Positions 19,524 through 35,100 of a DNA stretch of 64,000 nt are shown here, piece by piece; within the stretch, counting starts at the first letter, position 1, and each line of letters begins with the position of its first letter. A model generated the notes under the pieces. That model was not told where the DNA came from. It ran no database searches and saw only the letters and a list, made by a program, of their open reading frames with translations. The stretch lies in NCBI GenBank assembly GCA_029204225.1, contig CM055102.1, forward strand, positions 2,321,805 to 2,385,804, written 5' to 3'. The position numbers and the translations under genes were made by a program. Source of the stretch: Diphasiastrum complanatum. Taxonomy: Eukaryota; Streptophyta; Lycopodiopsida; Lycopodiales; Lycopodiaceae.

Positions 19524-22500
19524 TTGAGACTTGGCTTCTGGAATTGTAATGGTTTTTTATCTTCGTCATCAGCCGGAGACTTTGCTGATTTTATTAGAAA
19601 ATGCGACATTTTGTTGTTCGCTGAAACTCATGAGTCCTTATATCATCCTCTTCCAAATATACAGGAGTACCCTTGGCATTCTGCTTTTCGTCCATTTGTT
19701 AGGGGAAAAACTTGTCGAGGATCTGGAGGAGTAGCTTGTTTATACAGAGACACCACAGTTCAGATGGTTAAACAAGATCCATACGCTCGCTATATTTGGT
19801 TACACATTATTGGCTCACTATTGGGATTACCTCAGGACATCTATATAGTTGTATGCTATTTTGCTCCACAGACCTCAGTGTTTGCTGAGTTTGGCGGGGA
19901 CCCTTTTCAGGCTCTCTCAGATGATATTGCTATCTTTTCTCAGCAGGGTTCCATTTTACTAGCAGGTGATTTCAACGCCCGCACAAGCTCTAGACAAACC
20001 GAATTTCATGCAGCTACGGATCTTCTCAGGCTTTACCCTTTGGATATGGGGCTAGACGGGGTATCACAGGATGCAGACACTCCAGCTACATCTTTCGGGG
20101 AGCAGTTGATCACTCTAGCAGAGACACACGCTCTTGCCATTTTGAATGGCCTCACACAGTGGCCTTCCTCATCAGCATATACATGCTATCCTCATGGTGG
20201 AGGACATAGTGTGGTCGACTACTTCATTGGATCACCTGCTTTGATCTCTCACATTTCTGATTTCTCCATCACACCCCCTACCATTTCCGATCACTCACTC
20301 TTACACATCTCACTTGGTCACATAACCTCTTCTTTGCAAATTTCTTGCTCTCTTCCCACTCATAAACGTATTCCTTTCACCCAATCTGGATTCACTAATT
20401 ACACCACAATCTTATCCCAACTACTCGCTAACTTCCCGTTCATGGCACCAATTGACCAGCAAGCCACTTTTCTCTCTACATCCCTCTTAGCTGCTGCTTC
20501 CTCATCCTTCCCCACCAAAACGACATCATCTCACAGAAGTGTTCACAACAGATGGTATGATGCAGAATGCCGCTCTCTTCACAATCATGTGACATATGCC
20601 AGGTCACACTCCCCTGCCACACTCAAACAATGCCAGAAAGAATATCATAGAACCACCAGAACAAAGAAGATCAAGTACCTACAATCACTCTGCCAAAAAA
20701 TGATCAACTCTTTAGATTCACCCTCCTCCTCTTTTTTCTGGAAACATTTCACCAGACACTCTTCAACATTGGCCCCCATAGCCATCGAATCCTGGATCGA
20801 GTATGCCACGGAGTTATATACAACGGACTCTCCTCCTACCTCACTCTCACCGAGACCTGACCACTGCTCACTTTTCACCCCTGACATGGTTGAAAACGCC
20901 ATTAAACATGCCAAACTAAATAAAGCCACTGACTATGACTCCTTAAGTGTAGACTTCCTAAAGCCCGTAGCACATCTCATCTCCCCTTACATTGCTCATG
21001 TTTTTAACACAGCTGTTACTTCTGGTTTTCCTACGGCTTGGTGTACTAATATCCTTCACCCCATCCTCAAGGCAGGTGATCCCATGAATGTAGGAAACTA
21101 CCGCACCATTATGATTGGCCACACTCTAGCTAAGATATATGGCTCTATACTACAGACAGTCACTGGATCTTTTGCTGAAACTGAGGGTTTACACGCTATG
21201 GGTCAAGCTGGTTTCAGACCGGGATATTCTACTTCAGACCAGATCTTCATTTTGAGATGCATTATTGAGGAGGCTCGACATCGGAAACAGAGAATTTACT
21301 GTTGCTTTGTGGATTTTCGCAAAGCTTTTGACTCTGTTCCACGACATCTTCTTTTCCAGAGACTGTCTTCACTTGGCTTTTCAGAGGATACTATTGCTGC
21401 GATCATTACTTTATATGAGCGAGTCTTGGCACGTTTCAGAGATGGTAGTGGCTGGTCCTCACAGATACATTCTACCATTGGGGTGAAGCAGGGTTGCCCC
21501 TTATCACCCACTCTTTTTGCACTATATATAGATGACCTCGAGCGGATTATTCGCGAGGAAGGTGGAGAGGGCTGTCCCCTAGCAGACATTATTATCCCCA
21601 TTCTCTTGTACGCTGATGATGTGGTTCTCCTCTCATCCTCTGCAGCTGGTTTACAGAGTCACCTTTCTGCTTTACATCACTTTTGCCAGCGTTGGGGATT
21701 GACGGTTAACCTTAAGAAGACTAAGATTATGGTGTTTAACACCAACAGACAGCATATGAGAGATGTGATTTTCTATTATGACGGGCTACCGATTGAGATC
21801 GTGACCTCCTACACCTATTTGGGAGTTCTTTTCTCTGGTCCGCTACTCACTTTTCGACCAGCAGCCACCGCCAGGCTCCGCAAGGGGCATACCGCTCTTG
21901 TGCATATGGAGAGATTTTGCTCTACTTATTATGTGCAGGATCCTGCTACCAGATGCCTACTATTTTCTGCTACTGTCTCCCCAGTTGTGCTATATTCGGC
22001 TGAGACTTGGTGCCCTGATTTATCACGCGATACATGGAGAGATCTTACTCGTATCCAGATTCTCATGCTCAGTAGGATAATTCGGGCTAAGCCCTCAGTA
22101 CCACATGATATCATACTAGCCGAGTTTGCTTCTCCTCCATTAGTTGTTGGTGCTATGTTTCAGATCATCACCTTTCTTCACAGGGTATCAGATCTAGATA
22201 CCTTCAGATACATTGTTGCTGCTCTCACTTCATCTTGTACCCTTGCAGATCAGGGAGCCAAGCACTCTTGGTATTGCAGTGTCTCAGCCCTTCTTCAGAC
22301 TTGGGGTTTATCCGCACTTGATCTTCCGAATGGAACCCATGCTTATATCAGACAGCAGATTTACCGGAGCTACATACGCACTATATGGTCACATCCTGAT
22401 CCAGATAGGGTCAAGCTACATTATTATGGCACACATCTTTTACGGCTGGACGTTTCGGGCTTGCCTATTCTTCCAGTTTATCTTACACAGACGCTATCTT

Positions 22501-22818
22501 TTGGTCTGAGATATCGTATAGGACAGCTTCGAGTCTCTTCTCATCAGCTTGCTATCGAGACAGGTAGATACACAGACACTCCCAGATTGCAGCGGATATG
22601 TCAGCTTTGTTCTCTTCAGGAGGTGGAAGATGAGTTTCATTTCATCTTTCGCTGCCCAGTATACTATGAGATTAGAGGACGATACCATTGTTTATACCGA
22701 GATATTCCCCTCACGTTGAGCTCCTTCCTCGAGTATCCAGATGCTAGATGTGTGGGTCTTCTTTTGAGAGAGATGTATGTTTTACGAGCTTCACTTCTAC
22801 CTACGCTCTCAGATATCT
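19524..22818 (+). CDS. LINE ORF2: AP-like endonuclease and reverse transcriptase
   Basis: An open frame of about 1100 codons carries an EEP endonuclease (LGFWNCNGF at the start, FAETHES about residue 33, GDFNARTSSRQ about 147, DHSLLHISL about 257). A reverse transcriptase follows, with FVDFRKAFDSVPRH (about 595), GVKQGCPLSPTLF (about 653) and YADDVVLLSS (about 695). After that comes a conserved domain (SAETWCPDLSRDTW) and a zinc-finger-like CQLCSL...EFHFIFRCP (about 1024). EN nicks the target and RT copies the RNA at the nick. The frame opens with TTG at 19524; no ATG lies near the endonuclease start, so reinitiation or an unusual start after ORF1 is likely. The true protein is cut at about 22818: the frame then runs out of register into a second LINE copy and stops at 23045, so the native tail is lost. 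The LINE clade is not certain. Confidence 0.9.
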
Positions 22819-22825
22819 CACATTT

Positions 22826-25183
<2,358 letters not shown>

Positions 25184-25248
25184 CAACAACAACAACAACC
25201 AAAAATTAGATCACAGAAAACATAATGCTCCCACCGAGGCAAGAAAGT

Positions 25249-25260
25249 GCTCTGATACCA
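25249..25260 (-). promoter_or_regulatory. Retroelement primer-binding site
   Basis: TGGTATCAGAGC on the minus strand, complementary to initiator tRNA-Met. It implies an LTR ending at about 25261 and extending to higher coordinates. The internal part beyond it is only about 65 bp before the LINE 3' end. Confidence 0.7.
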
Positions 25261-25690
25261 AGTTATAGACTCAATCTATGGATATTGTAAGCATAAATGA
25301 CTATAATAGATACAATCAAGCAATCTCCCATGAAGAATGACCAAGAGCATTTGATATAATCAATGGCTAAAGCCTTACAAACAATAACAAAATGTTCTCC
25401 CATGAAGAGCCCAAGCAATACCAATGAGCTGAATAATTAATGAATCAATGGCTAATGTCTAAAGGATAGCCCTATATATACTATCTAGAGGCCCTTAGTG
25501 GAACCTTCTCGAGATTGGGGCAACTTAGGGTACTTAGGTCCCATAAGGCCATGCCCTTAATGATAACTGGCCCAAAATCTAAAGGTATGCTAATTAAGGG
25601 CTATTTCTAGTATATAACTGATGTCAATTAGTAACGTCATGGCCTGAGGCCCAAATAGGTGAGTACTAATCTTTTATTCACTATAGAAAA
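25261..25690 (-). repeat. Candidate LTR remnant
   Basis: The DNA on the 5' side of the primer-binding site is AT-rich with TATATATACTATC (about 25491) and a GGCCTGAGGCCC block (about 25640). It is laid out like the DNA next to the primer-binding site at 40751 (both contain AAGGCCCAAGGCC-like blocks). The outer boundary was not defined. It lies between the 3'-most recognised CFAP52 exon and the LINE cluster. Confidence 0.45.
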
Positions 25691-26069
25691 AATGGAAGGA
25701 AAATGGAGCTATGATAGGGCTGGAAAATGAGCAAGAAAATAGCTGGAGATAGGTGATGGACAGCAAGGTGAGAAAAAAGTAACAAAGAGGCTGGAAATGG
25801 CCGATGTTTGTCACACTCAAAAGTCGTCTTGTCCATCTTTGCTCTTGAATTATTCATTTATACAATGCTAAACACTAGAGCAAAACATGATTCATAAAAT
25901 AATCTTTTTAATAATAGCGTTGCTTGCTCAATACATTTTGTTCTCTTGTTCTCAATTGAAATGATACCTTTTTAATATCAAGAGACATGATAATCACACA
26001 CAATAAACTTATAATCATTGCTTTTGCAGTATAGTTTGAACAATGCATCCTTATTTTTGTTGCAAGTAC

Positions 26070-26135
26070 CTGACCTTCCACTCCTCCACTGACAATTCGC
26101 CCACTGTCAGAGGTTCCACAAATTGCAGTCACACC
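26070..26135 (-). CDS. CFAP52: CFAP52 exon (GVTAI...VEGQ)
   Basis: 66 bp, 22 codons, phase 0 at both ends. Acceptor GATATCAG before 26135 and donor GTACTT after 26070. Encodes [18 protein letters not shown], matching a WD40 blade of CFAP52. No following exon was recognised between here and the LINE cluster. Confidence 0.78.
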
Positions 26136-29100
26136 CTGATATCATATAAAGAGGTACAACATGAGCCATAAGTTTCCAGTTTCGCTCTCTTGATCCTGCA
26201 GTGAGTTCAATTTTTTTCTTGTCTAAATGGTAGAATCTTGCTACATTTTCGTAAACCTGGACGTGCGCATCGATTATAGTATAAAGCAGTTTTCCTGTTT
26301 CTGGACCAAATCCTCGTATTCTTCCATCACTCCAACCACTGATAATTGACTTTCCATCTGGCATAAATGCCAAACAAAGACATTTCTTGTTACGAACCTG
26401 CATCATCCACATGATGCAGCAATTAGACCATCAAAATGATCTTCCTTAGACTTACTGTAAAAAAAGTTGAACCTCTTGCAACAAGATTGACCTTCAACTA
26501 CTTGCAAGTTTTAACAGTCTTAGAGTTTAGGGTTTTAAACCATGTATGCAGCCTATCTGACAATCATATGAGGAAATTTTAGAGATGGAAATATCCCAAA
26601 AATGAGCAATAAAGATGAGGCCAGTTCTTGGCAATATTTTATCAGGCTATTATCAATGTTTGTACACAGACAAGCCTTTTTCCAGAATAGAATATTTGAT
26701 AACTTCAGACGTTATGTGGTTGAAATCACTTTGTGCTAGAGTATAGCATCACACATCTGAGCAAAGACCTGTATTTGGAGTAATTCATGACACTTATGTA
26801 AGTGCCAAATGCGAATATCATCCCGTGAACATGTGGCAAAAACCTCGCTATATCCTGATGCAAAGGCAATATCATATATTTTGTCACAGTGGCAGGCATG
26901 CAGAAGCTTTGGTACCATCACATTTTTTTTTCCAGTGTATCTGTGAATGAAGGATTACAGCAAGCATCAAATCCTGTCATCATGCAGTTATCGGCTGGAC
27001 TGCTTGTTTGAAAAACTTATAAAATAGCTTAGCAACTTTGTATGTATCTTAAAATCCAATCTTTGTATAGATCTCATCAACCCATACTGCAAAATCTGCT
27101 GTTTGCATAGATCCCAGCAACCGATTTTGCAAAATCTAATTGTAAGTTGTGTAAATGGCAGCAAGAATTTCCAACCACTGACTTTCATCAGCCAAAAAGC
27201 AATCATATTTTGAAAAAGTAAAAGAAAAAGCTAAAACGGTGCTCTATTTACAGCCTGGTAAGCACAAATCCTTGCATAAACCTTAGGGACAGCTGTGTTA
27301 TAAAGCAAGATTGCTTCAAATGTTTTATGCTCCAAAGGCTTGCTTGTCTCTCAAGTGAATATGTGCTATAATAGACTACTGAAAAGACTTTCAGGGTAGC
27401 ACAATAAAAAATAACACAAGAAAGAAAATAAAAACAATATCTTAGAAGTTAGAACATGGTACCACAGACCACTTCAACCTTTACCATCTGACTTTGGGTC
27501 TTTTTTGGAAAAAAAATTGAGATTTTTTTAATAATCTTGGATCAGGACAATTTGACCTTTGTTTTGAATGGATTGGAATCAAGATTCAGATCTACCTGGG
27601 AATATAACTAGAGGGGATGAGTTGCTGTTTTCTGTAACAGAGATTGCCTTATTTTAAGCAATGCCTTTGAATATGCTTTGGTCCTTCTCTGATTACTGTC
27701 CCTTGGAGATCTAGGTACTACAACAAGAGAATGAATTATGAATAGAGTACTCACATGACTGAGTACAAATTACAGGTGTTTGTTCCAGTATAAAACTCAA
27801 AAGATTCTCCTTCACCAGCTTCACCAATTGCCATGGAAGTGATACCACCCGCAACTTTAGCAATGGAAATAACTTTAAAACTTCTAGCTTTGAGGAGCAT
27901 GATAGTTCCTTCACCACCTCCAACCAGCAGATCACCTGATCTAGTATTCGAACAGCACATGACACCATTTTCTATTCTGGCTTTAGGACCATGATGCCTA
28001 AACAGTTTCTGCACGAGGCTGACCTGCATACAAAAATGTCATACAAGAAACATGATAATTACAACATACAAACTTTATATAACCAACAATCCTTCATACA
28101 ACTAATGACTGTTGAATTCCAAAGTATTTTATTTTATTTATTGTTATCTCTGTCTCTCTTCAAACTCCTCCACCACCTAACACGTTACCTGATCAATCCT
28201 TCTACCACTCAATCTCAATCGCCCACTGTTTCTTCGACCATTTCTCCTCCTTCCTCTACTGTTCGTACCCCTACTGCTCCTTGTCCCATTATCCTAAAAC
28301 GGTATACACCACAGGAAATGGCTGAGATTCGTGCTAAAAATCTATGTTTTAACTGCCGTAGCCCCTACCATTTGAACTGTAACTGTCCACATCCTCGCCC
28401 ACCAGCTACTTTACAAGTCCATGATGTTTTAGACCCTGATGATTCATCCCTCTACCTACTTGAGGAGTCTCCTCTAGATGATCCTCCTTCTGCTCCTCAT
28501 GATGCTTCTGCTGAGAGTTAGCCTAAGTTCATCTTGTTCAGACTGTATGTTTCCCCAGTGACTCGGCAGCTTCCGAGATCAAAGTGTATCATGAAGATCA
28601 TGAACACTGTTGCCAGCTGACCTCTGCAATGCTAGCGAGACCCTTCAGCTTTGGGCCGCATGACCTAGTACGTATGCATGGGAAAGTTGGTAACCAGTCA
28701 GTAAGAGTCATGGTTGATGATGGGGCAACCCATAATTTCATCAACCACACCCTGGTTAAAAAGCTTAAACTACCAGAAGTACCTAGTCAGCATAGGTACA
28801 TAGTTTCATTAGCTAAGGGTGAAGATAAAAAAATATGGGAAACTATGGTAAGTAAGTTAAATCTTGGTATTCAGGGGTACCAAGATCAAATAAACTTTCA
28901 GATAATGCACCTGGATCGAACAGACATTGTTCTCGGGAGAGATTGGCTCTACAGTTTAGGACCTTCCCTCCACAGAAACTATCAGGAGAACACCCTCAGC
29001 TTTCAGTATAAAGGCCGAGAGATCCAGTTGCATGGGGAGCATGATGTTCCCAACAGCCCTATGGTCTGCAGTTCAGAGCTCTGTCAGCTAATCGGAGACG

Positions 29101-32100
29101 AAGACCATCAGGTATTCTTATGTGACTTTCAGTTTATTCCTGAAGTTTCTATTTCCAGTTCTATTCAGCAGAAAATCAGTAAATTAGAAACTTTATTGTC
29201 TAAATTTAAAGATGTTTTTCCTGAAGATTTGCCACATGGTTTACCACCTAGCAGAGAGGTAGATCATGTAATAAACCTAGTACCAGGTACAGCACCTGTT
29301 TCTAAACCTCTGTATCGGGTCAGCCGAACAGAGGATGAAGAAATAACTAGGCAGTTAACAGACTATCTTGGGAAAGGCCAAATTCAGACCAGTAGTTCAC
29401 CATGGGCCTCACCAGTCCTATTGGTGAAAAAGAAAGAGGGGTCTATGCGTCTTTGCGTAGATTACAGAGCCCTCAATAAAGTCACAATTAAGAATAAATA
29501 CCCTATGCCTCGGGCAGACGAGTTGTTTGATCAACTCGACGGGGCTAAGTTTTTCAGTAAAATAGACCTTAGATCGGGATATCATCAAGTCCGTATAAAA
29601 TCGGAAGATGTCTCGAAAACAGCTTTTAGGACTCGTCACGGTCATTATGAGTTTAAGGTGATGCCATTTGGGCTCACAAATGCTCCAGCTACCTTTATGA
29701 CCTTGATGAACAGTGTCCTCAGACCATACTTGGGTAAGTTTGTGGTCGTATTTTTAGATGACATCCTCGTCTACAGCAAAACGAGGAAGGAGCATCTAAA
29801 ACACCTCAGAAAGGTGTTTCGACTGCTCAGAAAGCATAAGCTTTATGCTAAACAATCCAAGTGTGAATTCTTCGTTGAAGAAGTAGCATATTTGGGTCAC
29901 ATTATCTCTTCAGATGGGATTAAGATGGACCCAAATAAGGTTAAAGCCATACTCAGTTGGCTGAGACCTCAGAATATTTTGGAACTTCAAATCTTTCTTG
30001 GTCTCGCGGGATATTACAGACGATTTGTCAAGGAATATGCTCAGATAGCAGTCCCTATGACAAATCTTCTTAAGGGGAAGGGAAAGGAGTTCATTTGGGA
30101 GTCTGCACAACAGGAGAGCTTTGATGCTCTCAAAACAGCCTTAGCTACAGCACCAGTCTTAAAAGTCGTCGACCCCAATCAGCCATTTGTGGTCGAAACA
30201 GATGCTAGCGACTTTGCAGTAGGCGCTGTGCTAACTCAGGGTGGACGACCAGTTGCGTTCGAGAGTAAAAAACTCGAGCCAGCTCAGACTAGGTACAGTG
30301 CCTATGAAAAGGAACTCTTTTCTATAGTCCATGCCCTTAAGACTTGGAGGCATTATTTGTATGGTGCCAACTTTGAGGTCCTGACAGACCATGAGAGTCT
30401 CAGATACCTTTGCAATCAACCTGAGCTTAGAGGTCGGAAAGCTCGTTGGGCAGAGTTGATGCAAGAGTTTGACATGTCTATCAGATATAGGCGTGGAAAA
30501 TTCAATACAGTAGCAGATGCCCTTAGCAGAATGCCTATGATAAACGAGCTGAGGTTTACTCAGATTCGTAATGAGTTACTCGAGTCCTTGAGAGGGAAAT
30601 GCCAGCATGATGCATTCTTCTCTATTATCTGGAACTCAGTCCAGAACAGACAGTTACAGACTCCAGAACCAGTTCCCGGGGCTGGTGCCAGTTCATCCAA
30701 GAATACGGCAGCTTCCGTTGAGGATGATGATGAGTCCGAGTATACGTCGTCAGATGACGTTGAGGATTCTGAGCCTGTATTACCCAAGCAAACCCCAGTG
30801 GTTGAGGGTCAGTTGACTCAAGGATTCAAATGGAAACAGTATTCCATTCAGGATGAGTACTTGCTCTATAGAGATAGAGTATGTGTCCCCAATTCAGAGG
30901 ATTATAGGCAGCAGGTCCTATATGAATGTCATGACAATCCTAGCGCGGGACACCCAGGCATACAGAAGACCTATGAGCTTCTTCGTAGGCAATTTTTCTG
31001 GCCCAGTATGAAAAAGGACGTCCACCAGTATGTAACCAGTTGCCAGAAATGTCAAGTAAATAAAGCAGAGCGTTTAAAGGCAGGAGGGTTGTTGCATCCC
31101 TTATAAATACCAGCTGGTAAATGGGAGAGTATCTCCATGGATTTTATAGTAGGCCTGCCTAAAACCCAAAAGGGTAATGACGCTATATGGGTCACAGTTG
31201 ACCGTCTGACCAAAATGGCTCATTTTATTCCGACCAAAACAACCGTTAGAGCTCCAGAGTTAGCGAGGTTGTTTGTAGACGGGCTATTTAAATTGTACGG
31301 TCTACCTTCCGGCATAGTCAGCGACCGGGACAGTAAGTTTACTGGAAATTTTTGGAAGGCAGTATTCCATCATCTCCATACTAAACTTAATATGAGTACC
31401 ACTGACCATCCACAGACGGACGGTCAAACAGAAAGGGTAAATCAAGTGCTGGAGGATATGCTTCGTGCATACGTCAGCAAGAGGCAGACTAATTGGGAGG
31501 AGTATCTCTCAATATTAGAGTTTGCTTACAACAGTACCAAACATTCAGCTACGGGATACAGCCCATTTATGCTGATGTACGGTTTTCAGCCACGCTCACC
31601 CACAGCTGTAGGGTTTAAACAAGAAAAAGTTGAAGCAGCCAGAAACTTTTTAGAAGACCTAAACCAGATGATAGAACATGCTAAGCGTAGCATTAGACAA
31701 TCCCAGGATCGAGCCAGGCATTATGCAGATCCACACAGACGGGATGTGCAGTTCTCCACTGGTGAGAAAGTCTACTTGAGAGTCCCAGTTGACTCTAAAA
31801 CCCTCAAATCAGGAGTGTGTGCTAAGTTGTCTCCAAGGTATTGTGGTCCCTTTACCATCAGTAGGAGACTAGGCGAGGTCACCTATGAACTAGAACTCCC
31901 ACACAGCAGTAAGGTTTTTCCAGTTTTTCATGTAAGTCAGTTACGAAAAGCCTTAACCAGATCAGATAATCTGGTAGGGGACAGTGTTCTAGTTCTCCCA
32001 TTGGATCCTCAACAACCTCCACATGAACCAGAGGAAATTCTTGATAGTAGAGAGACGCAAACTCGTCATACTCTATACCGAGAATATCTGGTTAAGTGGA

Positions 32101-35100
32101 ATGATCAGCCTGTTGAGAATGCCACTTGGGAAAGAGGCAGCGTCCTTCGCAAGATTTTTCCAGACTTTGTCTTAGAGGACCAAGACGGTTCTTAAGGGGG
32201 AGGGAGTGTTACGAGCTCGTAACCAGTGCCGAACCCTAGAGAACACAGATAGGTCAGATACCACAGTCAGGGTCGTGTCCAGCGTACATGACCAACAGGG
32301 CAAGACAGTGTGAGTAGTGTGCCCCAGCACGGTCCATAGCCATGGCGGGCCTAACACAGCCTAGGGACCCTGTCAGCAGGATAGGGCCCCCAGTTGGGTC
32401 CCGACGTGCAGTCGGCCACGTCAGTGCCACGTGGCCGACACTTGGCAGTAGCATGCTACCAGTCCTCACACTGGGCTAGGAGGGGCTTACTCTATATCAG
32501 GGAGTAGGCAAGGTTGGGTGGATCAATTAGTGTTTGCCCTACTGTGGTGTTAGGATCTATTACACTCACGCACATAGGATATGAGATAAAATTGAAAATA
32601 CAGCATCACATTTAAAAATCGACACACACACAATGTGCAGCAAATAAAGTACGTCCAACACTGGATATAATGTGAAAATTGGTCTGAATACAATGGTCGA
32701 CCGTCTGCTAAAAACAAACTGCTAAAAATAAATAACAGAGCCACAATCAATGCTTTGGCTCTGACTCAGACGAATGCTCCGAAGACAACTCAGGGCCCCG
32801 AGCTGACTCTCGTAGCCAATATCTGTGCTTGTCTGGAACTGGCATGGGTTGTGTATTCGAGGAGGACTCGTCAGTAGCATCATCCCAATCTGCCTCCGCA
32901 TCAGCCCCCAAGCAAGCCAAACCAACTAGACCTGCTCCACCTGGCTGTGATAGTGCACCTCTAGCTGCACCTGGAGCCCTACGAGGTCGTCCTCTCTTCC
33001 CTGGCTGTTTCTATGCTCTGCCTTTCTTGTTCAGTGCACCCTTGGGCCTTTCTGGTCTCTTGCGGACGAGGGGAGCTGTCAATGCCTCATCACCCCCAAG
33101 CAAATCACCTGGCTGGCTAGGCTGGGCCCAAGCTGAGGCCGACTCGAATAGGGATGCCAAAGAGGGGTATCCCTGTGCAGCTGATAGAGGAGGATGAGCC
33201 CATGGAGTGTGTGCCCATGGGGCTGCTGCTGGTGGAGGAACTGGCTGTGGAGGGGCAGTCCTTGCAAGAGGCAAGTACAGCACGATATGTACTGAAAGGG
33301 GCGTTGTAGTGGCCGGTACTGGTACATCATGGGTGCTGCCAAAGGAGGAGCCAGTGGAGTGGGTGCTATCAAAAGAGGAGGATGTGAAGTGGGTGCTGCC
33401 ACTGGAGGAGCCACTATGGATATTGGCGCTGCAAGAGAAAACCTGGGCACAGATGGTGGCCTGCCATGGAGACCTGGTGCTACAGAAGTGGACGGCGATG
33501 GAGGGGCTGCGGGCCTCAATGGCATCGGTGGCACTGGCGGTGCTGTGCGGCGCACATATACCCTCTGAGGAACTGGAGGAACTGGAGGCACCTCATGTAG
33601 CTGCTCTGGCTGAGACTCTATGTCTATGTATGGCAAGAGATGATGGGGGTGCCCTAACACTCGGCATCTGTTGGGCCTCTGAATCCAATGTGGCAATCAA
33701 GTCGTCTAGTTGGGCATCTGAATACAAATGCTTTGGGCTCTAGGCCTCATCCTGTGCTCCTCTGAATCATCTTGTGCCTCATCCCGTGCCTCATCATGTG
33801 CACCCTGTAGACCCTGCATGGCCTCCCAATCGGTGCAATCAAAGTCATCTGGTGTCTCCTCTGGTGTGCTGTCAAAGTAACGTCCATGACTCTGCACTGC
33901 ACGCATCCAAGCAGCTGCGGGACCGGCATGTAAATCACTCTGCCCTCTATCAAGAGCCTCCTCCATCATATCGACATAGGTAGGTATGCCACTGCCCCCC
34001 CCCGTGTGCCCTACATGTCTCCTAGTATAACCTGTGCCATGTGCCCCACCTCTACCACATGATGCACCTGTGGCCCCTGCCCGTGACATGTGCCCACCAA
34101 CACCTATATCATCTGCCCTATCCCACTCTGATCTGGCGAACATAACCCGAATGGGCTCATCCTCATCCTGCTCATCCTCTGACACTGGCTCAACTGCCTC
34201 ATACAATGGAGGCTCTCTGTGCTCAAGCCCAAGCTCTCTCTCTCTCTCATCTCGACAAGCTCCCTCTCTCTCTCAACCATCAACTAAATGGAAGGTTCAG
34301 CTCATAAATCAAACTGGCCACCGCCTATGTGGCCTCTCTGTCCATGTGCGGCTGATGCGCGCCACGAATGGTCTGCTGCACAAGGGCTCTCCCTGGTGGG
34401 CGACAGGTAGTGGACTTCCAGCATGGTGCATCAACCGTGACGGGAATGGATGATGACGCGACAAGTTGGGCACTAGTGGATGCATCAGCTATAGACGTGG
34501 AATGGGGAGAGTGGGATGCACTGGCAGGGATGGGTGCAGCAACATAAGTGGGGTACACCGGAGGGGCAACATCTGGCATGGGATACGAAAACTGCTGGCT
34601 AAGGACGTCATCCGGATGGGAAGGGAGGGAGGAAGGGATCTCCTCAGCATCCTCGAAGGCCTCGAGACTAGCATCCAGGGCCTGCTCGAGTGGCGAAGAG
34701 TCCATGAGAAAATCGTAAACTGTGGGCGTGCGAGCAACAGAACGTGGTGGTGGAACCGCAATGGCAATTGGCGGACACGAGGGGACGGGATCCACCGGAA
34801 TGGGTGCAGATGGGGGTGCGTGTGGCGGAACTGTCTGAGGGGGATGAGGGGCAATGGCACGGGACGAGGATGCACTCCCTCTCCTCGTGCGTGCCAGCCA
34901 AGTAAGCAACAACTCTGGGTCAGCCACATAAGGAGCAGTGCAAAACCGGAGAACGCCCTCCAAAATGGGGTGCTCCCCCGCCACAAGGCGTGGCCCGTAG
35001 GTGTCAGGGGGACGGACATGCTGCCACAAGGGGCAGCGTTTATGGTGCCACCATTTTTGGTGCGTGCACCGAGCAGGTGGCCTTTAAGGCGAGTGAGGGA

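Noticed and set aside
33207-33743. A 178-codon plus-strand frame overlapping the hAT region
   Set aside because: It is the antisense shadow of the Pro/Ala/Ser-rich minus-strand hAT sequence and lacks any recognisable domain.
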